A stretch of 64,000 nucleotides of DNA from Laetiporus sulphureus 93-53 (lineage: Eukaryota > Basidiomycota > Agaricomycetes > Polyporales > Laetiporaceae), in NCBI RefSeq assembly GCF_001632365.1, contig NW_024468543.1, forward strand, positions 266,596-330,595, read 5' to 3'. The translations under genes were made by a program, and so were the position numbers. The notes beneath the pieces were generated by a model, which had not been told where the DNA came from, searched no databases, and saw only the letters and a list, made by a program, of their open reading frames with translations. This document shows, one piece after another, positions 12,121-23,500 of this stretch; within the stretch, counting starts at the first letter, position 1, and each line of letters begins with the position of its first letter.

Positions 12121-12336
12121 NNNNNNNNNNNNNNNNNNNNNNNNNNNNNNNNNNNNNNNNNNNNNNNNNNNNNNNNNNNNNNNNNNNNNNNNNNNNNNNN
12201 NNNNNNNNNNNNNNNNNNNNNNNNNNNNNNNNNNNNNNNNNNNNNNNNNNNNNNNNNNNNNNNNNNNNNNNNNNNNNNNNNNNNNNNNNNNNNNNNNNNN
12301 NNNNNNNNNNNNNNNNNNNNNNNNNNNNNNNNNNNN
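12121..12336. other. Assembly gap (N run, 216 positions)
   Basis: All bases are N. The gap sits directly inside the left foldback arm of the transposon, so its true length and content are unknown. It may hide the 5' part of the captured helicase gene. Confidence 0.99.
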
Positions 12337-12347
12337 ACTGTATATAC

Positions 12348-13120
12348 CATGCCTCCTATGCATTCTACTGCCAACAGTCTCTCCAGTGGGAGTTCGCCAT
12401 GTTCGAAGGCCTTTCTCAAAGCTGCATGTGAACAGGCAGCAAAGACACGCCGATACTCATCAGAAGCTACTCGGGCAGAGATCGTCCAGCAATTTCGACG
12501 CGTTTTCGACGATCTGGAGCTGTATGACTGGCAGGTCGATGTCACGGAGGCCTTGTTGCTTGGAATGGACTGCACGGTGATCGGTGGTACGGGTGCGGGA
12601 AAGACCATGCCATTTGTCATGCCTCTGCTCTTGGACCAGACGAAGAAGAAGATGGTTTTGATCATCTCCCCTTTGAATGAGCTGGAGTATGATCAGGTAT
12701 GTGCCTTATATACCTCTCATTCCTATCGAGAAGCTCATCCATAGATCGTTATCTAACTGCTCAGGAGGCACGCTTTGTGAAGCTCGGCATCACTGCAACC
12801 GCTGTTAACGGAGATGTCTACGACAAGCGGCTCCACAAGGTGTGTGGTTTTTGTGCTCTACTACACAGGTATTCTTAACACATATGTATTCCAGGATCTC
12901 GAGAGACACAAGTATCGCGCTATCCTGACGTCGCCGGAGCGAGGCTCACTGTGTCTCTCAATGGGGAGACAAGTTTCGTAAGATATTCGCTGAGCTCGGC
13001 AGACTGCGATCGCTCGCCCCCTTGCATGTCCCTTTCCTAGCTACATCGGCGACGCTACCCCCCCTTGTTCTTGATGAGATACGCCTAAAGCTAAGGTGCA
13101 TACAGCCAGCAGAACAGTGA
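12348..13120 (+). pseudogene. RecQ-like ATP-dependent DNA helicase fragment inside the transposon
   Basis: Partial N-terminal helicase lobe. Exon a ends at 12696, exon b is 12765-12839, exon c starts at 12895; both introns keep GT-AG borders and phase 0. Motifs in order: motif 0 (LYDWQVDV), Walker A (GGTGAGKT), motif Ia (IISPLNELEYDQ), AILTSPE, then motif II residues EAHCVSQWGDKFR and motif III (FLATSATLPP). Between TSPE and EAHC the frame shifts at a GAG shared by both sides: an internal deletion has removed roughly 30 codons including the catalytic Asp of DEAH. The open stretch ends at a TGA at 13118-13120 shortly before the right repeat arm. The second RecA lobe is absent. It cannot be an active helicase. 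Retained introns show capture at the DNA level, not through mRNA. Confidence 0.85.
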
Positions 13121-13349
13121 ATGTGTGCTGCTACTCGACGCGTCTGAGTACTTGTATGCGCGTTCTGACGCGCCTGGTCACGCATACGTCACCAGTGACA
13201 TCCGTTAGTTTCGTCACTTATCCCCCCCGCCTATACCAAATTCACCAGACGGTATAGCAGAGTCCGTGCAGACGTTTTTCGCTCTCCGCCTGTACTCCGA
13301 CGCCCACGTGACTCTGCTATGACGTCTGGTTACGAGACTAGTAATTTCT

Positions 13350-14938
13350 CAATTCATGGTTGCCCGGAGACTCTATGTCTCATTGTGGAATTCAGTGAAA
13401 GGCCACTCGAGAAAGTGAAACTCCAGTTGACAGTGGCGCAGGCGAGCGCTACGCCACACGCCCGAATCATGCAACTTCGTCCGCGTGTCGCTCAAGCTTG
13501 TTCGTGTATCCTGTCTCCATTCCTTTGTGCCAGAGTATCTTACGCGTTGTCCACGTTCAGCATCAAAACAGTGCACTTAATCGCCATCGAGGCCGGAATG
13601 CTGGACAAGATCTCCGTGGAAGAGTGCATACCTATTCGGCATGCAATTTGCTATCATCAAGACGGTTCATGCACACACGAGATGGTCTCCAAGAAGTCGA
13701 TTCAGCATGCCCGATGGAGATGGATGTGTCTTCACAGTTTGCATTGATTCTCGCCCGGCCATAACGTCGCGATAGCTCCGTGATAGTCTCTGACAGCAAC
13801 AACATGGATAGCAACACCGAAAGGCTAGGATTTCTCATGGAGGGACAAGATGATGGGCGACCTGACTTGCAGCGAAAGCTTGGGGAAAGGAAGCTGCCGT
13901 TGGTGCGTAGCAAGCGTTTCAGTTGCCACCAGAATGGTGAACGATGGCGTTGACCAGTACTAGTCTCCCTTGGAAGATACCATTTGGCTCTTCTGGCAGT
14001 CTCGTTAGAGGACGTACGAGTCAGCGCACTTACAATGCGCATATTAATTCATGCATACGGGGGAAAGCGCTGAATCTACAGAGTGATGTTAGTGCTCCGT
14101 AAGTCATCCGAACATTCTCAGACAGCCTGACGAGTTTTCATGTTCAGTTGAATCCTGTGCATTTCGGGCCTTCATTAATTGGGATATTCCAAATCACGAG
14201 TGGCTCAGAGTCGCCGCCATTCCTGCCTATACGGCCCAAATTGTTACTGGTTCTGTGACATTAGAAACCCGTTGGGATGTCGGGTCTATGAGCACCAGAT
14301 AGTGCGATGTAAGCACATAATATTTAGCCTACGACAGCAATAAGCTCACCCGTAACCCTGGCCGTTCGGCAAAGTGGCATCTGACGGCCCTGTAGTTCCA
14401 GGAAGATTTCGCTCACGACACGCAGAAGATTATTTGATGGTGACAATGTATGTCTTCGTAACCTCAAACATCATCACAGAAGCCATTGCCACGCAGAAGC
14501 TATGTCGTGGCCAAACGAGTGGCGGGCGATATGCCAACTACGGCGAGCTTAGGCCGCGACAAAGTACCGCGGAGGAGACATCATCTCGTATGCCATTTCC
14601 AGCAAGAACTGTAAACCAGTTGCAACTCGACCGGAGAATTAGACGTGACTGCCGCTTGGCAGACGACGAAGGCAAACGAGAGGTTAAGCGCGGCGTGAGC
14701 ATGCTTTTATCGGGCGCCAACGCGTCTGTGGGCTACAAGTGCCACTCGCTCTTGAGCGTGTCTATTCGCGACAGGCGTATAAATAAGAGTAACGATATAC
14801 ATTATGTGAGTCTATTCAGTCATATCAACGAGATGACGTAGTTGAATATGGTCTCCCAGAGCCTCGCCATGAAACGCTCGCACATGTGGTGCTCTAGCCA
14901 ATCAAGCTCTCGACAGACTCTTTGATCTTTTACTCAGC
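13350..14938. other. Intergenic, no supported gene; one cop of the GC-rich motif
   Basis: Several frames of 100-155 codons occur (for example plus 13319-13747 and 14374-14841) but none shows a domain, linked exons or family likeness. A copy of the recurring GC-rich motif is at 14712-14746. The segment GACGTAGTTGAATA (about 14835-14848) has a close relative, ACGTAGTTGAATA, near 19519, which suggests that the downstream flanks of the two orphan genes at 14939 and 19656 are also related. Confidence 0.4.
14712..14746 (+). repeat. Recurring GC-rich motif, copy 1
   Basis: GGGCGCCAACGCGTCTGTGG followed by a GTGG...CCAC hairpin-like pair. It lies about 200 bp beyond the 3' end of the minus-strand orphan gene at 14939. 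Confidence 0.6.
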
Positions 14939-16637
14939 TCACACTAATCCACCTCTGCATAGACGGCTCTCTCTTTCTTGATGAGCATGTTGCCTCTGCT
15001 TCTTCTTGATCTCACGAAGGACCAACGTCATGCCCGCGAGATGCATCCAGGCCTGGAGATAGATCCTGCTGCAGTACTCTGCGGCCCACCGCTTCTCGAG
15101 TTCCTCGTCGCGTGCACGACGCTCCTTCCTCACCGCACGAGAGTCTTTGCCAACCGGCTTGCGATGCTCCTCCGTGGACGCATTCGTCCTCTGGCTTCCT
15201 TCGGCAGAGCTGGGTCCTCTTGCTTGTCCCGTAGGCACCTCCGTCTCGCGCTTCTGCCCATCCACCACATTGGAACGCTCGCGGTCCTGTGGGCACGTGT
15301 CATCTTTCCTCGTTCCTTTGAGCACATGCACGACATTGCTTACCTTCGGGGCGGCAACCGACGTTTCCACCAAGGTGAAACGGCTTTCAGGATATCTCTT
15401 GTTGAACGCCCTCATAGCAGCCAGTGTCATTCCTGGCTTCAGCTCATGGGAAGGGCTCAATTTGTAAAAGATTTCGCCCAGGAAAATATCCCATGCCATA
15501 GTCTGGTCAACATAGTCGGGGATATCATTCAATGCGGGCCATGCCAGTTTGCACTCAGTTTCTGCTTCTGTGGCCCCAGCTGCTGCCGCAAGCTCCGTGG
15601 CGATGTGCCATATCGTTTTGGGCTCCGTCGATCCAGCCTCTTCAGCAAGCTCCGCGATAACTAGTGGGTTCGCGAGCCGTCGTACTTTGGGTTCCCTTTC
15701 ACGTTGCATCTTATCGGCTTTCGCAACGCGTGCCGCGTAAGCTGCTCCGATGTCTAGACATTGCGCGAAAATCCGTTCGCATGATGCGATGGATGGCAGC
15801 TGTGCCGATGTTACTTGCTGAGGAACGCCGACCATACTCTGTCCTACCATTGACCTACGAACCTGCTGCGTCGGCACAGTATTGAACGACAGGGAAGGCG
15901 GAGTAGGCGGGAAAGAAGGTTCGTCAGATTGGGTGCTGGACGTCTCAACCCTGCTGATCATTTCTAGCTCTTCGCCGTTGTCGATGTCCTGCGCAACCTC
16001 GTCAGCGACGATCTACGGACATGGAGCCACTATCGACATCCTCACGCCATGCGTCGCGGATGAGCTGTTATTCACCTGTGATCCAAAGCATCCCTGCTCT
16101 GCAACAACATGCTCATCTTCATAATCTGCTGCATTGTCCCAGCCATCAAGGTAGAGCACCGGTTCGGGGAAGTTGTCAGCCCCAATCTCCGGGATCGGTT
16201 GTAAAACCCGCGCGCCGAAGCGCATGTGGAACTGCAGCAACATTGAATACCTTGTGCACCAACTGACTGAAACCTTTGTGCTCACCGTAGACTCGTACTC
16301 AGCCGAAGCATCCGTGCATCCATCATCGCCGTCCGTTGCCAATGCATGTTCCTCAAATCCGTCGACCGTGAAGCATGTTGACTTCATATGACGTCCACGA
16401 TGATCAGTGCTATGAGGTGAGCACAAGCATAGACACGAATGCGTCAGTTGGATAACTCACCGAGACATCGTCCCTGTTGTCATCCGTGTGTATGTTTGTG
16501 TTTCCAGTGATCGCCTCGAAGATGGCGCCAATAGGCTCTTGCGCATGGTCGTGCTCCGCAAAAGCGCGTTGCACTTTCTTCAGTCGTTTAATTGAGTTCT
16601 TGATGGCCGCATGGGCCCTTTTGAGCAAGCTGAACAT
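14939..16637 (-). CDS. Orphan family member A, four exons, 500 aa
   Basis: Exons 16637-16461, 16381-16286, 16231-16076 and 16012-14939 (59, 32, 52 and 358 codons with stop). All three introns are GT-AG and in phase 0; the third (63 bp) hides an in-frame TAG, which supports the splice call. It starts MFSLLKRAHAAIKNSIKRL, a basic amphipathic N-terminus shared with members at 42305, 51741 and 21213. Exon 3 is acidic (YLDGWDNAADYEDEH). The long last exon is Ala/Glu-rich, with a helical segment ending in basic, probably coiled-coil sequence (VLREIKKKQRQHAHQERES). No signal peptide, membrane segment or known domain. Function unknown. Intact frames and conserved exon plan argue for a real, expressed gene. 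Confidence 0.7.
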
Positions 16638-17156
16638 TGTGGCGCAGTACGTCGAGTGGCAAACTCAATGTCAAAATGGTACTCGACGGACTGAGATCTC
16701 AAATAGGTGAGTCTGACACTGTTGGTAAGAAGTATAATGACAAGAACTGTCAAGAAGTAGTGTGGATGGATGGTGATGATCACTTGTGGCGGTCAGGGAA
16801 TAAGTGCGAGGAAGAAAGCAAGGCGCGTCGCGGTTGACTTTAGAATAGGCGCTTATCTCGGTGGCTCGCGCCCACGCATGGACCTCGTGTGCCATTGCCC
16901 ACCATTTTCGACCGTAGCTGGAGTTAGCCAAGCACTTCTGCTGTTATCGTGTCTTCCTTTCCAAGCCCGAGACTTTACCTCTAGTGCGTCTGGACGTTTC
17001 GTGTGGCTTGCAATCATATATGATATGTTGCATTAGAACAAAGGTCACGTCTGGAAGATGAGGCCTCCGCAACGGTAATCACCTTTCTGTGGCATCGCTT
17101 GTGCGTAAAGGCCAAGGAAAAATAAACAAAGAAAGTGAGGCACGAACTTGTTATGT

Positions 17157-17178
17157 GGCGCCAACGCGCCTGTGACCG
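17157..17178 (+). repeat. Recurring GC-rich motif, copy 2
   Basis: GGCGCCAACGCGCCTGTGAC, about 520 bp upstream of orphan gene A. It differs from the other copies at the end (GAC for GGC). Confidence 0.55.
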
Positions 17179-17986
17179 TTACGCAATATGCGTCTAATTG
17201 CATGCACTCGCAAGCTGGATAGAAAAATCCTGTTCGCGGGATTCAATTCAGTTCTCTCTCGTGACGGAGTGTTTAATAGAGTCTTTTCTAGCAAGCAAAC
17301 ACGCAAAATCCAGTACCGCATCATTCGCATTTTTATGCACTATCCACTCGAAGTACCATACTTTCCGGTGCTCCACTTACTTCCTGGTCCGAATTTTCTC
17401 TCATTCCTTTGCTGGCTTCACTCCTTCCACCTCATGCCACGGCGCCAGATGCAGCGTTCGTTGCCGGTAAGAATTCTACTGGACATGTTACAACTGTTTA
17501 GTACATGACTGGCCGTACCGGACAACTTTCTGCAGTAGGAGCCTCCACAGGCTTGCTTCAAGTTCCTCTTCCCACGCACCGTCTGATCGAACTCCCCCCT
17601 CACAAGCGGGTACTGTGCGGCCTCGGATCTTGTCACAGTCTGGCTACCTTCGGGACGGTCCAACTTGTTCAGGTGGCCGATGATGTCTCCTCTCGCAAGC
17701 TGCATGACGAACCCCTAGACGGGGGCATTGCTTTCACTGATGTTGCATCGTCCGCGGATGCTTGCTATCAGGTGACAAAAGTTGGCTTGCAATGTACACC
17801 TAGCCATGTTCGATGAATTATGGAATTTGACAAAGGCTTCACTGTTGTGTGCAACAGGATCAAGGAGTGTGTATTGATATGAATAATGCGCAATTCCCAA
17901 TTAATATTGGCCATCGTTGCAGAACTCATAGAAATTGAGCAATTGAGCGCGATACTGCACTTGAAGTGATGAGTTTGAGAGACGCC

Positions 17987-18018
17987 GCTCGAGCGCGCCT
18001 GTGGCGCAGAGTGCCACT
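17987..18018 (+). repeat. Recurring GC-rich motif, copy 3
   Basis: GCTCGAGCGCGCCTGTGGC followed by GCAGAGT and GCCAC, so GTGGC and GCCAC can form a small stem. Confidence 0.6.
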
Positions 18019-19392
18019 CCGCCGGCGCGTCGTGGCCCGCAGATAATCTGAATCGGGTATTAACATTAATAACCCGCACGAGGGTTTAAACGTTTAACGT
18101 TTAATTCTCGACAGATATGCAGTTCTGCAGTCCGCTGGCGCATCGCTCTGCATGTCCACATCAAACGACGTCGACGCTGAATAATCGATACCTTTCAAAT
18201 CTCTGTCTATTGCGACGACGAAAGCCACTCGATTGCCGACAACGGTTCCCTCGACTCACCGCTCGCATGGACAAGATGTGTACACGCCGACACCAAGATT
18301 GCCCGTAAAATAATGGGTCATTCAGGATGCAAAAGGCTTTTCTTTGGAACGGGCCATCTTGTATTGTTTAGAATGTCCGTGTATCGGCTGTATCGAAGCA
18401 GCCTGCAAGGATCATGACTATCACGACCATCCAGCGGCAGCCTCGGACCACATAGCATAGAGTATGTTCTGTTTTTCATATTCATGCGCACGCAAAGATG
18501 GATAGAGTGTCTTGGAAGATAATACTTGCTGGCTTCCATGTCTCTGCTGTCTGTTTGTGTGGATCCCGTTGCGGCGGGTGTAAATACTGAGCTGACTCGT
18601 AAGCACAGGTGGTGATCGTCACAAGGTGCATCCTTAGCTGCGGGTTCAGGTGATGGATACTCTGAAGCTGTCGAGCTTAAATAAAGTAAGTCATTGACTA
18701 CCAGACGAACATAGTCTTCTATTCACCTGTATTGCCGGGGAAGTCACAGTGCCGCCGGGAGGTCACTACGAAATGCTCTCGGTCATATCTGCACAAGCTC
18801 GACCGATCATCGTTTGACGCCGACAAGCTGAGGCATAATTTGTGAAATACGCGCAATTATATGGAGTCCTCAAGTCATCGTAACGCCAAATATAAACATG
18901 CCGGATTTTGCTGGAGATGACGAGTCGCGTGTGAGGGCAAATTTTTAGTGTGCTATGTGACTTACGGTCAGTGCGCGCATCATGAATAGTACAGACGGAG
19001 AAATTTACCGCGTTAGTCGCATCATAGACACATCGCCAAGTACAACCTGCCTTTCAATTTGCAATGTTCATTGCGTCGTGGAATTCTGAATATCGCATCA
19101 TCACATCGACCGAATATACCTCTTTAGATGAGAAGATGCTGCTAAATCAGCGACACATCCTACAGTGAGATCTATACTCACTGATGTCCGTTCATGCGGC
19201 GGGTGGCGTAGACGATGGCAAGCAGTCTGGCGGAGGTCAACACAGAAATGAACTTGGATGCTAGGGAGGTGATCTATGGCAAGGTTCGACATAGAAGGAG
19301 CACACTGGCGAGTTAGGGAGAATGTCTCATAGTTGTCGCAAGGAACAAAGCAGCAAGCGGATAAGCAACCGCGACACCAGCACGTTGTTGAC

Positions 19393-19432
19393 GAGCGCTC
19401 ACGCGTCTGTGGCTATCGTGCCACATGCGCTC
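19393..19432 (+). repeat. Recurring GC-rich motif, copy 4, nested dyad
   Basis: GAGCGC (19393-19398) pairs with GCGCTC (19427-19432); inside, TGTGGC (19408-19413) pairs with GCCACA (19420-19425) around a TATCGT loop. Best example of the two-step palindrome. It lies 220 bp beyond the 3' end of orphan gene B. Confidence 0.65.
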
Positions 19433-19655
19433 GACGCGTCCACTCGCAAATTCCGGATTGAAAGATAATAATCGAACACTATGAACACCGTGAGTACATG
19501 CATTCTTACATGAGACAACGTAGTTGAATACGGTCTCTCCCAGGTAGCCTTGACGAAAATTCGTGCGGCCCCGCAATTCTCCGTCATCGTGTTGCTTTCC
19601 CCCCGAATCACTTGCTAACCCCCACTTTTGTGTTCCCCTCTGGCACATCGCGACG

Positions 19656-21213
19656 CTATTTCACCTGTTCCACAACGCCACCCTGCTCCCGCATCTTCTC
19701 GACGACAGTCAAGAACGTCGACATGGCCGTGATGTAGAATTTGGCCTCCGAAGGTTCCAGTGCGGGCTCGTTCCCGGACGATGTGGCCAGTTCCGCCTTC
19801 GAGGCTTCGATAGCCTCAAACTGCTCCTTGGTCAGTGCAAGCTGTTTTTGCATGGTCATCGGGCGAGTGTCCGCTCCTGGTTCGGTCGCAGTCTGATCAG
19901 TTCCGGCACGGACCGATTCGTTCCTAGTCGTATCGTGGGCAGGCACGGCAGGTACCTGCAGAATTCACACCGCCCCTTCTCGTCAGTCCGGTGATCTCCA
20001 ATGCTGTCCGTAGGGTCGCACACCTCATTTTCCATGATGGTCGCCAGGGTAGATTGTACCGCCTCACCGCGAGGATTCCGTCCGTCGACCAACTGCTTCT
20101 CGATCGCCAGCTCGAATTGTTCCCACAAGCGAGCCTCGTCGGAGTCTTCGGGGAGGTTGTTTACTGCTGCTTGTCGGCCATGCCGCTCTGCTTTCCTGGC
20201 GGCCCTCGTCTTCGCAGTGAGCTCCTTCACCACAGCAGAATTGCGTGCTGCAACAGGCCTCCTCGTGACTGGCGGTACGGAAGATGGCTTGTCCGCCTGC
20301 AAGTAGCTGAAGAACTCCTTATAATAGTTCAGCTGCCCTTGCGACATTCCGTACGACATCGTGGCGTTGCTGCGTCTGGTTCGCCTCCCGTTTCTTTCCT
20401 CACGATTCTGCTGAGCAGTGTCGGAACCGGGAGATGCGGGCGTCAATGTTGTGGTAGAGATCAACTCATCATTGCCAGTATTGATTGTGCCGGTGGATGG
20501 AGGCGAGGACTCTTTGGTGCCGGTACCGAAGGTCACTTCCACGCCAGCCGTCGCTGTGGCACCAGAGCTCATGTAGACGTCGACCTGCTGGCGTAGATTG
20601 GCCATTGTCATCAGTGGTTACATCGATCGCGCGTGAAGTGCCACTTACCGATGTTGTGGTGTCCTCAGTCCGTATCGCTCCATCCTGCTCAACCACATCT
20701 CCCTCGTGCTTGCCATAATTGCTTCGGGCCTCGATGCACGCGACCGGGTTCACGAGCAAGCCTCTACTTGACATTCCCTTGATGGCTTCCCGGGGAGTGT
20801 GGAGGTAGCTACCATGCTCCTGTGTGTATGGTGAGTGTGTGCATGTGGCGCTGGATGAAACTTCTCTCGCTTACAATGGAGGTCCAAGTAGTACCGCTCA
20901 AGGTATCGGACGTCCCGTCTTGGAAGATGTGGGGAATGAGGATGTCCGACTAATGTGGACCACATGGACCACGGTTTCGATCTGGTGAGCCCCGGTGTTG
21001 ATACGAACGGACAGTTGAACGACTCACTATCCTGTCGTTCCCTTTCGTGGCCGTATTAATTCCTCGGATCACAGGTGCGACATCGCATTCGACGCCGACA
21101 CCCTGTTGCACGCAGTCGGTCTCAGCTCCCATCGCAGAGCGATGGGGTTGCAGTTTTTGCATGAATCTCTTCTTGAACGCCACCATGATGCGCCGTAGAA
21201 ATAAAGCCAACAT
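19656..21213 (-). CDS. Orphan family member B, at least four exons
   Basis: Exons 21213-21028 (62 codons), 20949-20875 (25), 20819-20649 (57) and a long last exon from 20587. Introns are GT-AG and phase 0 as in members A, C and D. It starts MLALFLRRIMVAFKKRF, a basic amphipathic N-terminus like the others. The last exon is Ser/Thr-rich, then basic and helical (AKTRAARKAERHGRQ), then acidic (EARLWEQFELAIEKQL). Near 19960 the frame continues either to a stop at 19856 or, if a very short 32-bp GTACCT...ACTAG segment is an intron, into a further 90 codons ending EKMREQGGVVEQVK at 19656. The second reading gives a better protein, but 32 bp is unusually short, so this could instead be a deletion. 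Function unknown. Confidence 0.6.
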
Positions 21214-23500
21214 GATGGAAATTGGTCGAGTGGGCGCGAGTGATGGATGTGCAATGATGGATCTAGCAGGATCGAGGGTAAGTGAGCTACCGTATGCACA
21301 CAAAGAGTTCTCATTCATACAGATGTCTGAAGGTGAATCGGATGACTGACAACAGACACTCGTGTTGGTCGAGTGGCAAGCGTGAAAAGGGTGGCCAAGG
21401 CGCGTCGACGCGGTTTAAATATTCAAATACAGGTATACGGGCGCCTACTTACGTGGGCTCGCGCGGAGTGCCGGGTGGCGGGCTGCAATTGTCTTCACAA
21501 ACTAGTAATTGTTGGATAATAGCCGAGCCACCGTCTTACTCTCGTTCATCACAGGAAGAGGATAACTCAGCTATGGTGCATCCGCGTAGTCAATGCGATC
21601 GACATGATTTAAATTCAACATTTGCCGCCGATTATAGAGCTCCAGACACGCGATATCCCGGCTACTCTGAGCGCATATTCTCGATACGGATAGCCACACA
21701 GCGTTTTGGGCAAATCGTACGCTGGGCTACATCACGTAACCCATGGTTTACTCACAGTTTCGATCTTGGCTAGCAAGAGAGATTGAGATTGGCTTTGGCA
21801 TGCTAGACTGCCCAACTCAAGGTACAATGCCTTTTGCTGCTTCATGCTCTCTTATAGATGGTCATTTCATCGAATCTCGGCTGATATGACCAATTATGCA
21901 AGATAGGAATAGCTACCGCTGATGAAGGCTGATTAGCATCGTTAGACAAACGACAGCATCATAGTGAACAACTGTATGTGTCTTTCTACGTACAGAACGG
22001 CCACCCTTGGGTAATCAGTCAATCAATGACAAGTTAAGAATCCACTTGCTCCGTATTTTGAGAGCAAGTTGTGATTTTGATGGCTATGAGGATGAGTAAA
22101 AACCTACTCAGTGCCCCGCCTCCTCCGTCGGTTATGGTTCCCACAAATTCTCTGCACTTGCGAGCGGCGTCCAGAAGTTGCATATTGCAACTGTACAATC
22201 ATCTAGAACATTGTCCTGTTCAGTAACACAATACTTCAACGAAGTTGGCAACTCTACAACGTTTTACAAGAGGAACAAAGGAGGCCGATGACAGCACAGT
22301 TATGCCACCGGAGTTCATACATTCCGGTCTGACTCTTCCAATATGTCATCTCTCCTTGAAAAGATGACATCTTATAGATACACGTATAGAACGCTAGCTG
22401 CTGCACGTCGTTACACAACATACATCATTGATGTATGCGCTACGTAGAATTCGGTGGGACCTCTCGGGATAGAATTCATACTGGAAAAGGATCATCTCTC
22501 TCGCGTTTGTGGAAAATCACAGCACGACGGTGATCCATACACCGCAATTATGGGCCACGCCGACCTCGAACGCTCTGCGACTATCGTTTCCTCAAAATCA
22601 TTACCGGCCTTTTTCGATGGAATCATTCGTTCTGAGATTGATTGGGATGGTAGTCCTCCTGCCGACGCGCAATACGGCCGTTTCAGTTGCGAAATAATGG
22701 TCCAAATCATATGTGACGAATCGGTCGACCCCTACTCATAAAAATGTCAAACATGGAGCCCAGAGCCTCTGTGCCAGAGGATGTGTCGCAAAAATCAAAT
22801 ATTGCGAATTCATATGCTGTCAGGATCGTCGACCATGGCGTGTCGTCACGCTTGGGGCGTTGTGTCGTGGACAAGATGTTTGATTCACGTCGCCATTCAA
22901 TGTGAGCCGAACGATTTATAACAGAGAATGAAAAAAAAACGCCCGGCACCGGGCCACTGTGACGCGATCTCGTGATCGACGCGCTCCGTCCCGTTGGGCG
23001 TTCACGCGCCTGTGGCGCACATGTTGGACGCCCAAATGAAGAGTTCTTGAGACCGGATTTGAGAAACGAGCGTGGTCGATGAATGTATAACTAGGATAAA
23101 TCCATGGAAGCATCCATGTAAACGTCGAGTTACCAAGCTTAAGCCATCATGCGTGCGGAGAGGAAGTCACAACAATGTGAGCCGAGTGCTTAGAACTTGT
23201 CCTGCAATGCGTATGTCATTCCTCGCCATTTGACGTTAACCCATAATCTGAGGAGGCCCTGAACAGGACACTTCGTTGCACGATGAACTGTCACAAAGCA
23301 GACATATTGATTCCAGCATGCGATGGTTTGCAACTGTGGAAAGGAGAATATCACGTAGGAGAGCTCAGCGTCGAAGGAAGGTATGAAACGACCAACTAGA
23401 GAGAAACTGAACATTCGTGAGCAAGTCAAATGATCTGCATTGTCTTCGACAATAAGCAAGAAACACGAGTCTGCTGGGAGTATGGGATCACTGTCTATTC
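21214..23500. other. 2.3-kb intergenic stretch
   Basis: The 5' flank of member B contains GGGCGCCTACTTACGTGGGC (about 21438-21457), the counterpart of similar blocks before the other family genes. A frame of about 95 codons at 22454-22741 looks protein-like but starts without a clear ATG and is unlinked. One copy of the GC-rich motif lies at 22996-23033. Confidence 0.4.
22996..23033 (+). repeat. Recurring GC-rich motif, copy 5
   Basis: GGGCGT (22996-23001) and ACGCCC (23028-23033) enclose TCACGCGCCTGTGGCGCAC. It has the same core as copies 3, 7, 8 and 9. Confidence 0.6.

Larger units (their letters stand above)
11984..13340. mobile_element. TIR transposon, MULE-like, carrying a helicase gene fragment
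   Basis: The left end starts TAGTCTCGTAACCAGACG; the reverse complement of the right end starts with the same 18 bases, and similarity continues with gaps for over 100 bp. The element is flanked by an exact 9-bp direct repeat GTAATTTCT (11975-11983 and 13341-13349). Each long end is itself a foldback: CCAGACGGTATAGGTG (11995-12010) pairs perfectly with 12095-12110, and 13245-13264 pairs with 13310-13329. The inner edges also mirror each other (ACCAAATTCACCAGACGG at 13235 and its complement ending at 12120). Long inverted repeats plus a 9-bp duplication fit the Mutator/MULE superfamily. No transposase is visible; the interior is the helicase fragment plus a 216-bp assembly gap. The gap probably reflects difficulty assembling the foldback. 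Confidence 0.85.
16638..19392. other. 2.7-kb intergenic stretch
   Basis: The 5' flank of member A includes a stretch (about 16847-16876, with GGCGCTTATCTCGGTGGC) that resembles the flanks of the other family genes. Two copies of the GC-rich motif lie at 17157-17178 and 17987-18018. Frames at 17418-17705 and 17505-17816 overlap on opposite strands and neither can be supported. At 18088-18103 is a repeat of TTTAACGTTTAA that recurs at about 32779-32790. No gene is called. Confidence 0.4.

Noticed and set aside
11952..12744. Long frames across the N run
   Set aside because: They are open only because undefined bases were read through.
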